From Prolixibacteraceae bacterium (GTDB lineage: Bacteria; Bacteroidota; Bacteroidia; Bacteroidales; Prolixibacteraceae): a stretch of DNA of 49,140 nt. The position numbers and the translations under genes are program-made. This document shows, piece by piece, positions 34,943 to 44,762 of the stretch (positions are counted from its first letter, which is position 1; every line of letters starts with the position of its first letter). The notes beneath the pieces are model-generated. The model made no database searches and was not told where the DNA came from. It saw only the letters and a list, made by a program, of their open reading frames with translations. The stretch lies in assembly GCA_017998095.1 (NCBI GenBank), contig JAGODU010000012.1, positions 1-49,140 on the forward strand, in the 5' to 3' direction.

Positions 34943-35446
34943 TTATTTCCTGAAAATTAAAAACTGACTAATAATCACAAAAATAAACGTAAAGATTGAA
35001 CTAAAAAAACTTCTTAATAAAGTATTAAGAAATCCATTAAAAGAAAATGCTTCAATATAAAATAAAAATATATGATGTATTAGTATTAGAACAGCTGCAT
35101 ATCTTAAAAACCAAATTAATCCAAGATTTGAAATTGTTGGAAGCATTGATTTCTCCTGATCATCAAGATTATAAGTATTGAATAAGAATGGCCTTATAAA
35201 AGAAATCAATACAGTAGCTGAAGCATGAATGCCGGGAGTATTAGAAAAAATATCAATCGAAATACCCAGGATAAAGCCCAATATCAGCAATAAATATTTT
35301 GGAATATTTACAGGTAGAATTAAAATAAAAAGAATATAAAAGTAAGGATTTACAAATCCACTAAACTGTAAGTTATTCATAAATAGCACCTGTACCAGGA
35401 CTATTACTATAAAAGAAATAATATACCAAACAGGACCTTTATTCAT
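34943..35446 (-). CDS. mreD: Rod-shape protein MreD
   Basis: A 167-residue integral membrane protein of the elongasome with five to six hydrophobic helices. From the ATG at 35446 it starts MNKGPVWYIISFIVIVLVQV, and the GFILGISIDIFSNTPGIHASATVLISFIRPF segment is typical of MreD in Bacteroidota. A longer reading frame to 35530 exists but would overlap mreC by 92 bases; the chosen start overlaps by 8, the normal coupling distance. MreD is poorly conserved, so the call relies partly on its place between mreC and mrdA. Confidence 0.9.
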   Translation of the reverse strand: MNKGPVWYIISFIVIVLVQVLFMNNLQFSGFVNPYFYILFILILPVNIPKYLLLILGFILGISIDIFSNTPGIHASATVLISFIRPFLFNTYNLDDQEKSMLPTISNLGLIWFLRYAAVLILIHHIFLFYIEAFSFNGFLNTLLRSFFSSIFTFIFVIISQFLIFRK

Positions 35447-36263
35447 TGTTTGTAAGTTTTTCAAGATCTGTTCTTTCTTTGAATATTTTGTTTTCAATAA
35501 TTTCAACGTAGCTGATGTTACTAAAATCAACTGAAAGCTGAATCCAAATCTTTTTAAAATTATCTCCTGAATTATATTCTACTAAAGTGGTGGTTCCAAT
35601 ATTAATACCTTCCGGAAAAATAGTTGAGAATCCACTTGTGACTACAGTATCTCCTTCATTAATTTCAACATGATAAGGTATCTCACTTAAAATCGCCTGT
35701 CGCGGGTTTTTACCATCCCAGCTGAGTGTTCCAAAGTAATTAGATTTTAACAACTTTGCATTGACTGACCATCTCTCATTTAATAAGGACAGAACAGTTG
35801 AATAATTTCTTGACGCATTAACTACAACACCAACAATTCCATCAGCAGATATTACCCCCATATCAGGTCTGACACCATCTTTAAAACCTTTATTTAAGGT
35901 TAAATAATTATCATGCTTATTTACTGAATTATTAATAACCCTTGCCGGGATTGCTCTTGTAATATTTGAATCAATAGGCACAACTGCTTTTAAAAAAATA
36001 TCTGATTCTTTAATCAGCCTTAACTGATTTCTCAATTTGGCATTTTCAGAAGCAAGTTGGTCATTTATTATCTGTAGCTTAAAATAGTTCTCAATTTTAT
36101 TAGACTTATCATAAACAAATCCGGAAATTGCATTTGAAGAATTTGTAAATATTACCCTATGATAGTTGTTATATTTAATTATAAAAGAAAAACATAAAAT
36201 TTCAATAATGATAAATAATAAAAGATGATTGTATTTATATAGAAAATTTAATAAGCTTTTCAT
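35439..36263 (-). CDS. mreC: Rod-shape-determining protein MreC
   Basis: Periplasmic elongasome scaffold that activates PBP2/RodA. The 274 residues have one N-terminal membrane helix (about 12-30), a coiled coil (IENYFKLQIINDQLASENAKLRNQ), and the MreC beta-barrel core with VINNSVNKHDNYLTLNKGFKDGVRPDMGVISADGIVGVV and the GDTVVTSGFSTIFPEGINIGT segment. It lies between mreB (59 bases upstream) and mreD, which overlaps its end by 8 bases. Confidence 0.95.
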   Translation of the reverse strand: MKSLLNFLYKYNHLLLFIIIEILCFSFIIKYNNYHRVIFTNSSNAISGFVYDKSNKIENYFKLQIINDQLASENAKLRNQLRLIKESDIFLKAVVPIDSNITRAIPARVINNSVNKHDNYLTLNKGFKDGVRPDMGVISADGIVGVVVNASRNYSTVLSLLNERWSVNAKLLKSNYFGTLSWDGKNPRQAILSEIPYHVEINEGDTVVTSGFSTIFPEGINIGTTTLVEYNSGDNFKKIWIQLSVDFSNISYVEIIENKIFKERTDLEKLTNNE

Positions 36264-36322
36264 CTCATTAAATTGTTAGCGTTATCATCTTTTTGTATCA
36301 TTAAATTACTCCTCAATCAAAA

Positions 36323-37345
36323 TTATCTGATCAGGAAAGGAAATTTATCTACATTCTTAAGTGCAATACCTGTACCTCTGGCAACTGCCCTAAGTGGATC
36401 TTCGGCTATTTTGAACTGAATATTGATTTTATCAGATAATCTTTTATCTAATCCTCTCAATAAAGCTCCACCACCAGCAAGATAGATACCTTTATTAACG
36501 ATATCTGCATACAATTCAGGTGGTGTTTGTTCAAGCGCATTTAAAATTGCTGCTTCAATTTTTGAAATGGATTTATCTAAACAATGAGCTATCTCTTGGT
36601 AAGAAACCGGAACTTCAACTGGTAAAGCAGTCATTTGGTTAGGTCCCTGAACTATATAGTCAGCAGGAGGTTCATCTAATTCGGAAATAGCAGCACCAAC
36701 ATTAATTTTTATTTCTTCAGCAGTTCTTTCTCCTACTTTTATATTATGCTGATGTCTCATATATTCCATAATATCAGCGGTTAAATCATCTCCTGCAATT
36801 CTGATTGATTTATTTGTTACTATGCCGCCTAATGAAATTACTGCTATCTCTGTAGTACCTCCACCGATGTCAACGATCATATTTCCTTCAGGTGCTTCTA
36901 CATCAATACCTATTCCAATAGCTGCTGCCATAGGTTCATATATCAAATAAACTTCTCTGGCTCCTGCATGTTCTGAAGAATCTCTTACAGCTCTTAATTC
37001 AACTTCTGTACTTCCGGAGGGTATACATACAACCATTTTTAATGAAGGTGGAAATAATCTGTTCCCTGTATTTATCATTTTTATCATCCCCCTGATCATT
37101 TGTTCGGCAGCATTAAAATCTGCAATAACTCCATCACGAAGAGGCCTGATAGTTTTAAGGTTAGAATGTGTTTTCCCTTGCATTTGCCTGGCTTTTTCAC
37201 CAATAGCAACAAGTTTCTCAGTTTTAAGATCAATTGTAACAATTGATGGTTCATCTACAACAATTTTATCATTGTAAATTATTATTGTATTCGCAGTACC
37301 AAGGTCTACGGCAACTTCCTGTGTTAAAAAAGAAAATAATCCCAT
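36323..37345 (-). CDS. mreB: Cell-shape actin homologue MreB
   Basis: Bacterial actin that directs elongasome movement. The 340 residues from the ATG at 37345 begin MGLFSFLTQEVAVDLGTANT, with the amphipathic N-terminal segment and the phosphate-1 DLGTANT loop; then EPMAAAIGIG, DIGGGTTEIAVISLGG (phosphate 2) and the adenosine motif LAGGGALLRGLDKRL. A longer frame to 37417 overlaps purH and would add an unrelated leader. It starts 7 bases after the purH stop and is likely cotranscribed with it, an order I recall from other Bacteroidota. Confidence 0.97.
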   Translation of the reverse strand: MGLFSFLTQEVAVDLGTANTIIIYNDKIVVDEPSIVTIDLKTEKLVAIGEKARQMQGKTHSNLKTIRPLRDGVIADFNAAEQMIRGMIKMINTGNRLFPPSLKMVVCIPSGSTEVELRAVRDSSEHAGAREVYLIYEPMAAAIGIGIDVEAPEGNMIVDIGGGTTEIAVISLGGIVTNKSIRIAGDDLTADIMEYMRHQHNIKVGERTAEEIKINVGAAISELDEPPADYIVQGPNQMTALPVEVPVSYQEIAHCLDKSISKIEAAILNALEQTPPELYADIVNKGIYLAGGGALLRGLDKRLSDKINIQFKIAEDPLRAVARGTGIALKNVDKFPFLIR

Positions 37346-37352
37346 ATATTTC

Positions 37353-38876
37353 TTAATGTTTAAAATGACGAGTTCCGGTAAATACCATTGCAATATTATG
37401 ATCGTTGCAAAAATCAATTGAATCCTGATCCCTTATAGACCCTCCTGGTTGAATTACACAATCAACTCCCACTCCATGGGCTATTTCAACGCAATCAGCA
37501 AAGGGAAAATATGCATCAGAAGACATTACTGCACCCTTTAGATCAAATCCAAAACTTTCAGCTTTCTCAATTGCATGCTTTAACGCATCAACTCTTGAGG
37601 TTTCTCCTACTCCACTTGCAAGTAACTGTTTATTCTTTGCTAAAACAATTGTATTTGATTTTGATTGCTTTACCAGTTTATTTGCAAATAATAAATCCTC
37701 AATCTGAGATTTAGTAGGTTTTACAAAAGTAACCGGATTTAATTCTTCAGTAGATTCTTTTTTAATATCCCTGTCCTGATATAAAACTCCGTTAAGAACA
37801 CTTCTGAATTGAGAAGCCGGCAAATTGATATTCTTCCTTACCAGTATAATCCTGTTTTTCTTGGATTTTAACAATTCCAGAGCACTTTCTTCGTATCCGG
37901 GTGCAATTATAACTTCAAAGAATATCTTATTTATTTCTGTAGCTGTATCCTTATCTATTTTGGAATTCGTAATTATAATACCCCCATAGGCTGATACCGG
38001 ATCACCAGCAAGAGCATCTTTCCATGCATCAAATAACTTATCCCTGGACGCACACCCACATGCATTATTGTGTTTGAGTATCGCAAATGTATTTTCATTA
38101 TATTCATCGATAAGTCCTACAGCAGCATCAATATCCAGAAGATTATTGTAAGAAATTTCTTTGCCATGAAGCCTTTCAAACATCTCATCCAAATTGCCAA
38201 AAAATATACCTCTTTGATGTGGGTTTTCTCCATACCTCAAAATATTGCTTTCATTATAGCTTACACGAAAAAGATCATCTGCTCCGTTGTTGAAGTATTT
38301 AAAAATAGCAGTATCATAATGCGATGAAGTTGCAAAAGCTTTTCGGGCAAATTCCTTACGATCTGAAATTGAAGAACAACCATTCTTTTCATCTAAAAGC
38401 TCTAACAATCCGTCATATTCCTTTTCAGAAGAAATAATAATTACATCATTAAAATTTTTAGCGGCTGCTCTAATCAATGAAATTCCACCAATATCAATCT
38501 TTTCAATAATATCTTCTTCACTTGCTCCTGAAGATAGAGTTTCTTCAAAAGGATACAAATCAACTATAACAAGATCTATTTCAGGGATAGAATATTGATT
38601 CATCTGATTTATATCATCCTTATTATCCCTTCTGCCTAATATCCCACCAAAAATTTTAGGATGAAGCGTCTTAACTCTTCCACCTAAAATCGAAGGATAA
38701 TTTGTAAGATCTTCAACAGCCGTGACATTTACACCTAATTCTTCAATATATTTTTGAGTTCCTCCTGTAGAATAAATCTTTACATCGTACTTTTTTAACT
38801 TATCAACAATTTGATTTACCCTATTTTTATTATATACTGAAATCAGAGCCGATTTTATTTTCTTTAAATCACTCAT
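37353..38876 (-). CDS. purH: Bifunctional AICAR transformylase/IMP cyclohydrolase
   Basis: Catalyses the last two steps of purine synthesis. The N-terminal IMP cyclohydrolase (about 1-195) shows ALISVYNKN, STGGTQKYIEELG, LGGRVKTLHPKIFGGIL and DLVIVDLYPFEETL; the C-terminal transformylase (about 200-507) has LRYGENPHQRG, the catalytic-lysine/histidine segment ILKHNNACGCA and the closing SDAYFPFADCVEIAHGVGVDCVIQPGGSIRDQD. The 507-residue length matches the family. It is the first gene of the unit leading into mreB. Confidence 0.97.
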   Translation of the reverse strand: MSDLKKIKSALISVYNKNRVNQIVDKLKKYDVKIYSTGGTQKYIEELGVNVTAVEDLTNYPSILGGRVKTLHPKIFGGILGRRDNKDDINQMNQYSIPEIDLVIVDLYPFEETLSSGASEEDIIEKIDIGGISLIRAAAKNFNDVIIISSEKEYDGLLELLDEKNGCSSISDRKEFARKAFATSSHYDTAIFKYFNNGADDLFRVSYNESNILRYGENPHQRGIFFGNLDEMFERLHGKEISYNNLLDIDAAVGLIDEYNENTFAILKHNNACGCASRDKLFDAWKDALAGDPVSAYGGIIITNSKIDKDTATEINKIFFEVIIAPGYEESALELLKSKKNRIILVRKNINLPASQFRSVLNGVLYQDRDIKKESTEELNPVTFVKPTKSQIEDLLFANKLVKQSKSNTIVLAKNKQLLASGVGETSRVDALKHAIEKAESFGFDLKGAVMSSDAYFPFADCVEIAHGVGVDCVIQPGGSIRDQDSIDFCNDHNIAMVFTGTRHFKH

Positions 38877-38993
38877 TTATTTTTCGTTTATGTAATGAAT
38901 ATTAATAACTTATACCTTTAATAATTAAAAGTAATTATCTTAAAAAAAACAGGTTGAAAATACCAATGATTTTGGAAGTTTCAAAACTGAATC

Positions 38994-39791
38994 CTAAATT
39001 TCAGAACATTTAACAAATAATTGTCTTGAATCTAAAATATTTGTCAATTCTACAAAATCTTTTACTGACAATTGTTCAGGTCGTTTTTCCATAAAGGGAT
39101 GATCTAAATCATTCATAATGCATATTGATTTCAAGCTATTCCTTAACATTTTTCTTCTTTGATTAAAACTAGTCTTAACTACTTTTTTAAAGAGTATTTC
39201 ATCGCACCCCAAATTAGTTACATCATTTCTTTTAACTCTTATTACTGCCGACTTTACTTTGGGAGGAGGGCTAAAGACATGCTCGTGGACTGTAAATAAG
39301 TATTCAACAGTGTAGAAAGCCTGCAATAAAACACTTAATATTCCATATTCCTTAGATCCCGGACCGGAAGCAATCCTTTCTGCTACTTCTTTTTGTAACA
39401 TCCCTACTACTTCTGCTACTATATGTCTATTCTCCAATACTTTAAAAAATATTTGTGAGGATATATTGTAAGGGAAATTCCCAATTACTGATATTTTTTT
39501 ACCTCTTGAAAAGTCATTAATATCCATTTTTAAAAAATCTCCTGAAAATATATGATCTTTATTCTCCGGATATTTTTTATTCAGAAACTCTATGGACTCT
39601 CTGTCTATTTCAATTAAATAGGTTTGATATTTTTTTTCTTGAAAAAGAAATTCTGATAAAACACCCATTCCCGGGCCCACTTCTAAAACCAGCTCATTAT
39701 CACCCGATAAGCTTTCAACAATGGTTTTAGCAATGTTTAAATCTTTCAAAAAGTGTTGTCCAAGATTCTTTTTAGCCTTCACATAATTCAT
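38994..39791 (-). CDS. rsmA: 16S rRNA dimethyladenosine transferase RsmA (KsgA)
   Basis: Dimethylates the two adjacent adenines in helix 45 of 16S rRNA using SAM, a late 30S maturation step. The 265 residues open with VKAKKNLGQHFLKDLNIAKTIV and contain the SAM-binding VLEVGPGMGVLSEFL, the NFPYNISSQIFF catalytic motif (NLPY-type), EVVGMLQKEVAERI and the C-terminal KTSFNQRRKMLRNSLK. The gene is 117 bases upstream of purH, same strand, with a candidate TAnnTTTG element (39865-39872) upstream. Divergent from the flippase-like gene. Confidence 0.96.
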   Translation of the reverse strand: MNYVKAKKNLGQHFLKDLNIAKTIVESLSGDNELVLEVGPGMGVLSEFLFQEKKYQTYLIEIDRESIEFLNKKYPENKDHIFSGDFLKMDINDFSRGKKISVIGNFPYNISSQIFFKVLENRHIVAEVVGMLQKEVAERIASGPGSKEYGILSVLLQAFYTVEYLFTVHEHVFSPPPKVKSAVIRVKRNDVTNLGCDEILFKKVVKTSFNQRRKMLRNSLKSICIMNDLDHPFMEKRPEQLSVKDFVELTNILDSRQLFVKCSEI

Positions 39792-39864
39792 AATTTTAAA
39801 TTTTATCAGAGTTGTGTTTTAAATTCTAAATAAGTATCATTGTTGGACTTTTACTCAGAAAATA

Positions 39865-39872
39865 CAAAATTA
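39865..39872 (-). promoter_or_regulatory. Candidate -7 element of rsmA
   Basis: Minus-strand TAATTTTG, matching TAnnTTTG, 73 bases upstream of the rsmA ATG. No clear -33 partner. Given the AT-rich context, a chance match is possible. Confidence 0.35.
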
Positions 39873-39898
39873 ACAAAGCGACTTTAATCTTTATTGTT

Positions 39899-40909
39899 TT
39901 GAAAAAAAAGATTCTAAATATTTTAAAATATATTGCTTTTACTTCCCTGGGAATAACACTTTTCTGGCTTGTTTACCGAGATCAGGATTTTAATAAAATA
40001 TTTTCTACACTTAAGAATGATGTAAATTACTTCTGGGTAATCTTGTCTCTTTTTTTAGGATTACTTAGTCATATTAGCCGAACTCTGAGATGGAAAATTG
40101 CTCTTGAACCACTTGGTGAAAAACCACGAACAATTAATACTTTTATCACTGTAATGGCAGCTTATTTTATGAATCTTTTACTTCCAAGAATGGGAGAATT
40201 TATAAGATGCGGGCTTTTATCAAAATATGAAAAAATACCTTTCCCTAAATTATTTGGAACTGTAATTACTGAAAGAATTGTTGATGTGATAATGCTTTTT
40301 ATCCTATTCCTAATTGTTGGAATATTAGAATTTGATGTCCTTGTAAATTTTGGAAAACAAAATCCTGAAGTAATTGAAAATGCTATTTCTATAATCAAAT
40401 CACCTTTATTATGGATTGGACTTGTATTATTGATTTCCGGAATTATTATTTATTTCAAATTAAGAAAGAAAAGAAGTGGAGAAAACCAAATCGAGAAAAT
40501 AATAGCTGAATTTATTGAGGGTATAAAATCTGTAATTACAATGAAACGCTATAAAGAATATATAGCACATACAATTTTCATTTGGTTAATGTATTTTCTA
40601 ATGCTTTATTGCGTATTTTTTAGTCTTGATTTCACAAAACACCTTGGACCCGAAGCAGGACTTACTACTTTTGTGATGGGAACACTTGCAATGCTTGCCC
40701 CTGTTCAGGCCGGAATTGGAGCCTGGCACTTTATGGTGGAAAAGTCTTTATTATTGTACGGAGTAGAAAGTATGAACGGTAAAATATTTGCTTTACTTGC
40801 ACATACCAGTACAAATGCTTTAATTATTTTACTTGGAGTGATATGTATTATAATTTTACCAATAGTAAACAGAAATTATAATCCAAAAAGACCGGATAAT
40901 AATAATTAA
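39899..40909 (+). CDS. Flippase-like membrane protein (LPG synthase transmembrane-domain family, UPF0104)
   Basis: A 336-residue protein with about eight membrane helices that matches the N-terminal flippase half of MprF or AglD2-type proteins, without the lysyl-transfer domain. The markers ISRTLRWKIALEPLGEKPRTINTF, YFMNLLLPRMGEFIRCGLLSKYEKIPF and TERIVDVIMLF are well conserved in this family. The lipid substrate is unknown. Translation appears to begin at TTG 39899 (MKKKILNILKY), the only start that gives the lysine-rich lead and first helix. It is followed 26 bases later by the LolC/E-type permease. Confidence 0.88.
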   Translation: MKKKILNILKYIAFTSLGITLFWLVYRDQDFNKIFSTLKNDVNYFWVILSLFLGLLSHISRTLRWKIALEPLGEKPRTINTFITVMAAYFMNLLLPRMGEFIRCGLLSKYEKIPFPKLFGTVITERIVDVIMLFILFLIVGILEFDVLVNFGKQNPEVIENAISIIKSPLLWIGLVLLISGIIIYFKLRKKRSGENQIEKIIAEFIEGIKSVITMKRYKEYIAHTIFIWLMYFLMLYCVFFSLDFTKHLGPEAGLTTFVMGTLAMLAPVQAGIGAWHFMVEKSLLLYGVESMNGKIFALLAHTSTNALIILLGVICIIILPIVNRNYNPKRPDNNN

Positions 40910-40935
40910 CAATTAAACATTTCAAAGTTTTAAAA

Positions 40936-42186
40936 TTGAATACCGAATTCTTTATAGCTAAAAGAGTATTTTTCGAAAAAGAAAAAAACAAAGGTATTTC
41001 CGGAAAAATAGTCACTATTGCAGTAGCTAGTATATCTTTGAGCCTTGCCGTAATGATTATTTCGGTATCAATTCTTATTGGATTCAAACAACAAGTCAGA
41101 GAAAAAGTAATAGGATTTGGCTCCCATTTTCAGGTTGTCAATTTTGATTCAAACTCATCATTTGAAACCATTCCCATAAAGATTGATTCAACTTTAATCA
41201 AAAAATACAATTCAGTTCCAAATGTCAGACATCTGCAAGTGTATGCCACTAAACCCGGTATTATAAAGACTGATACTGAAATTCATGGAATGGTTATTAA
41301 AGGTGTGAATTCAAATTATGACTGGAGCTTTTTTAAAACCAATTTAATAGATGGTGATGTTCCTCAATTAAATAATTCATCCACGACTAATGACGTTCTT
41401 ATTTCAGAGAAGATTGCACTTAAACTTCAATTAAAAACCGGAGACCCATTATATTGTTATTTTTTTAATGAAGGTGAAAAAATCCCCAGAAACAGAAAAT
41501 TCAACATAAAAGGGATTTACAGAACAAGCCTGGATGAATTCGACAGAATATTCATTATTGCTGATATTAGGATTGTCCAGAAACTTAATGAGTGGGATTC
41601 AACTCAAATAAGTGGTTATGAAATTCAAATAAATGATTTCAAATTAATTGATAAAGTATTTCCGACTCTTCAGGATATTACCATGAATAATACCAGTGAG
41701 GAAAGTACCCTCAAGGTTTTTAGTATTACCAAAAGGTATTCAATGATTTTTGCCTGGCTATCGGTACTCGATATGAATGTATGGGTTCTTTTGGTTCTAA
41801 TGATTGGAGTTGCCGGTATAAATATGATTTCAGGACTTCTTATTATAATACTTGAAAGAACCCGGATGATTGGTATATTAAAGTCTCTTGGTTGTCCCAA
41901 CTTTAAAATCAGAAAAGTTTTCCTTTACCTCTCCGGATTTCTTTCTATAAAAGGATTACTTTGGGGGAATATCGTCGGAATTGGGTTCTGCTTATTTCAA
42001 TACTTTACAGGAGCATTTAAGTTAGATCCAACGTCTTATTATTTAGATACTGTGCCAATATCAATGAATTTTATTTATATTTTATTTTTAAATATTGGAA
42101 CTTTGATTTCAATTATATGTATGATTATTCTACCTTCATTATTTATTTCAAAAATCACTCCTGTTGAAGCAATTTCAGTTGAATAG
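40936..42186 (+). CDS. Lipoprotein-releasing ABC transporter permease (LolC/E, FtsX-like)
   Basis: A 416-residue permease with four membrane helices: one near residues 28-48 (IVTIAVASISLSLAVMIISVSIL), three in the C-terminal FtsX domain, and a large periplasmic MacB-like domain between (about 50-265). The start FFIAKRVFFEKEKNKGISGKIVTIA and RTRMIGILKSLGCPNFKIRKVF are typical of LolC/LolE. The partner ATPase (LolD) is not adjacent. The start is a TTG at 40936; there is no in-frame ATG before the first membrane helix. Bacteroidota often encode several LolCE-like proteins with their ATPase elsewhere. Confidence 0.88.
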   Translation: MNTEFFIAKRVFFEKEKNKGISGKIVTIAVASISLSLAVMIISVSILIGFKQQVREKVIGFGSHFQVVNFDSNSSFETIPIKIDSTLIKKYNSVPNVRHLQVYATKPGIIKTDTEIHGMVIKGVNSNYDWSFFKTNLIDGDVPQLNNSSTTNDVLISEKIALKLQLKTGDPLYCYFFNEGEKIPRNRKFNIKGIYRTSLDEFDRIFIIADIRIVQKLNEWDSTQISGYEIQINDFKLIDKVFPTLQDITMNNTSEESTLKVFSITKRYSMIFAWLSVLDMNVWVLLVLMIGVAGINMISGLLIIILERTRMIGILKSLGCPNFKIRKVFLYLSGFLSIKGLLWGNIVGIGFCLFQYFTGAFKLDPTSYYLDTVPISMNFIYILFLNIGTLISIICMIILPSLFISKITPVEAISVE

Positions 42187-42200
42187 CAAAATTTTATTTT

Positions 42201-42842
42201 ATGCTAATTAACAATATCACAATAGATGAAATTAAAATAGCAATTAAACGATATTTGCCTGGGAATAATGCTCATCTTAAAATGATTCCAAAAGATAGGA
42301 ACCTCATCATCCCAGAAAAAAATACTTCCGGATATATTGATAGTGCAGTTCTTATTATTTTATTCAATATTGCAGATAATCTTAATTTCTGCCTAATTAG
42401 ACGGAGCCATAAATTAAAATACCATCCCGGACAAATTAGTTTTCCGGGTGGAAAGATCGAAAAGGGAGAATCTGACTTTTCAATTACCGCCCTGAGGGAA
42501 GCAAATGAAGAAATAGGATTGGATTCAAATAAAATTGAAATAATTGGAAACATTTCAAATGTTTATATTCCTGTCAGCAATTTTATGATTTATCCAGTTC
42601 TAGCATATTCTGAAGATGAACCGATTTTAAAAGCCAACGAATCTGAAGTTGATGAAATTATTTATATTCCTGTTAATGAGTTTTTTAATCCTGTCAACAT
42701 AACAGAAGAAATCGTAAAAACAGGAAACTCAATGATAAAAACCCCATGTTATAAAATAAATGGCAATATTATTTGGGGAGCAACTGCAATGTTGATAAAT
42801 GAATTCTGTGAAATAATTATTAATCATAGAACGTCCATATAA
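42201..42842 (+). CDS. CoA-pyrophosphatase-type Nudix hydrolase
   Basis: A 213-residue Nudix enzyme. It has the CoA-specific leader LIRRSHKLKYHPGQISFPGGK (about 66-85) and the Nudix box GGKIEKGES...ALREANEEIGL (83-107), whose spacing is one residue longer than classic MutT, as in the NudL/UPF0035 branch. Glu103 and Glu104 are the metal-binding pair. It probably cleaves coenzyme A or its derivatives to 4'-phosphopantetheine and 3',5'-ADP. It lies 14 bases after the permease and overlaps the end of the convergent porin gene by 23 bases. Confidence 0.88.
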   Translation: MLINNITIDEIKIAIKRYLPGNNAHLKMIPKDRNLIIPEKNTSGYIDSAVLIILFNIADNLNFCLIRRSHKLKYHPGQISFPGGKIEKGESDFSITALREANEEIGLDSNKIEIIGNISNVYIPVSNFMIYPVLAYSEDEPILKANESEVDEIIYIPVNEFFNPVNITEEIVKTGNSMIKTPCYKINGNIIWGATAMLINEFCEIIINHRTSI

Positions 42843-44757
42843 ATCCGAATCTGAATGCCATTTGATTTAAAGGATAACCCGGAGAACTGAAAAATTTTCC
42901 TCCCATAAATGAAGAGTTTGCATGATATAGCATAGCAAAAGCACTTGTCCTTTTCAACTTAGCATTAGCGAATAAGTTAAAAAGAGGATATCCTCCAGTT
43001 TTAACATCATCCTGTAAGTAAAATCTGCTTGTCGATGGATCATATTTATCAGCATAGAATTTAGAATTATAATACATCTCTGCACCTATCTGGAAATGCA
43101 TAACTTTAAATAAAGTCCCATAAAAAGATAAACATGTATAATAATTCAATAAAGGCAAATGTAACACTTCAGATGCATTTGTTCCCTGTATAAAGAATTT
43201 ATTAGCCCAGGAAAAAGAACCAATTCTTAAATCATTATTAATCCAATAATTATACACAGAAATTGGCTTATCATGCTGAACAGGAACTACAGCTTTACCA
43301 TTATAAATAAAATTATCAGTCAATGAATAATTTAAACCGGTCTTCAAATTTATACCCGGATAATAAACATGAAACTTTACATTAAATAAATTCTGCTTCT
43401 TAAAATCATTGTTCCACTTAAAATGATTGTCATTCCATTTTTCTTGAAAAATATCTGCAGACCTTGAATCATAAACAGTGCTTAAATATATATACGTTGA
43501 ATCCTTAAAAATTTTAATTAATCTTTGGTATTCAGCAATAACATTAATATCTCCCAGGTTTCTTCCCAATATTGCATAATTTGCTAAAATGCCCCATTGA
43601 TTAACTTGATTATTATAGCTATATAATTCTCCGCCTAATATAAGATTAGAATAATTATATCTTATCGACCCGTAAGGCACAGGATGAGTTGCTGTTACAA
43701 TTTCATTTTTAATAAAAACTCTTTTCCCGAAATTAAATTTAGATTTTTCTCCTTCAAGGGTTCTTAACTGTATAAAATGTTTGAACCTAAAAAAAGATGA
43801 GCTATCTGTTCTGTTCTTATTACTATCAAAAAAAATGGTGTCAAAGAAAGAATTAATCACTGAAGGCTCATAAAAAAGCCTTTTGGAATTATCAATCTGA
43901 GCAGAATATTGAATCCCAAATCCGGGAGACTTAATTGCTTCTATAATTGAATCTTTCTTAGCGGGTGATATTGATAAGCCATCAGCTAAATACTCATGAG
44001 ATGTGAAAAAAGAAAAATAATTCACAGAAGTTCTTATGCTACTGTTATTATACTTAACCCGTAATTCGTTTGGTTCATATCTGGTATTAACAATTGTATC
44101 AGTAATTCCTCCGTTTTCCTGGATTTCATTCAAACCTGTTATTATACTAGCATACCCGTTATATTTTTTTGTATTTCTTGAAATAAAGAAATTCAAATGT
44201 CGGTGTTTAGCCGCTTGAGAAGTATATTGACCTTGATTTTTTATTGTGTTGAAGTTAAATCCAAAGTTTGTTGTTGAATCTATATTCTGAGTAAAAAATG
44301 CTTTAAATATCTGTTCATACTTTGAACCGGGTTGATTTCCCTGATCATATAGTAAATATGCAAATGGAGTTACAGTATTATAATACTCTACGTCATTTTG
44401 ATCATATCTGTATATATCAAAAACATTAGCAAAATAAAATCCTGAATTATATGTTCTGTCAAAAAAATCGTTTGAGATATAGGGAGAGCCCAGATAACCT
44501 AAATTTGTGCTCGAAAAAACATACTTGTTTAATGGATTATACAAATGAAAATTAGACATATTAGTATCTAAAACAGCAGTAATAGGTCTCCCTTTTTCGA
44601 AATCGAAATTACTTGTACTTATTTTAGTTTTAATATGTCTAACTTCATTTGAATGATTAATTGTATCATGATTCCCTGAGGATAAATCATTTTGCTTTTG
44701 AGCATGTACATTCAATAAAGAAGAAAATAAAAATATGAAAAATAAAAAATATCTCAT
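42820..44757 (-). CDS. Family-10 putative porin of Bacteroidota
   Basis: A 645-residue outer-membrane beta-barrel. From the ATG at 44757 it has a signal peptide (MRYFLFFIFLFSSLLNVHAQ); the frame to 44784 would add nine residues before it. The sequence is the 'putative porin' type of this phylum, with LGYLGSPYISNDFF near the start, many repeated strands (LGRNLGDINVIAEYQRLIKIF, VKFHVYYPGINLKTGLNYSL), and a terminal strand GYPLNQMAFRFGFIWTFYD. It begins directly downstream of a TATCTTTG -7 box and so may be leaderless. The substrate is not visible. Family assignment is from recall of PF14121-type proteins. Confidence 0.85.
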   Translation of the reverse strand: MRYFLFFIFLFSSLLNVHAQKQNDLSSGNHDTINHSNEVRHIKTKISTSNFDFEKGRPITAVLDTNMSNFHLYNPLNKYVFSSTNLGYLGSPYISNDFFDRTYNSGFYFANVFDIYRYDQNDVEYYNTVTPFAYLLYDQGNQPGSKYEQIFKAFFTQNIDSTTNFGFNFNTIKNQGQYTSQAAKHRHLNFFISRNTKKYNGYASIITGLNEIQENGGITDTIVNTRYEPNELRVKYNNSSIRTSVNYFSFFTSHEYLADGLSISPAKKDSIIEAIKSPGFGIQYSAQIDNSKRLFYEPSVINSFFDTIFFDSNKNRTDSSSFFRFKHFIQLRTLEGEKSKFNFGKRVFIKNEIVTATHPVPYGSIRYNYSNLILGGELYSYNNQVNQWGILANYAILGRNLGDINVIAEYQRLIKIFKDSTYIYLSTVYDSRSADIFQEKWNDNHFKWNNDFKKQNLFNVKFHVYYPGINLKTGLNYSLTDNFIYNGKAVVPVQHDKPISVYNYWINNDLRIGSFSWANKFFIQGTNASEVLHLPLLNYYTCLSFYGTLFKVMHFQIGAEMYYNSKFYADKYDPSTSRFYLQDDVKTGGYPLFNLFANAKLKRTSAFAMLYHANSSFMGGKFFSSPGYPLNQMAFRFGFIWTFYD

Positions 44758-44762
44758 AAATG

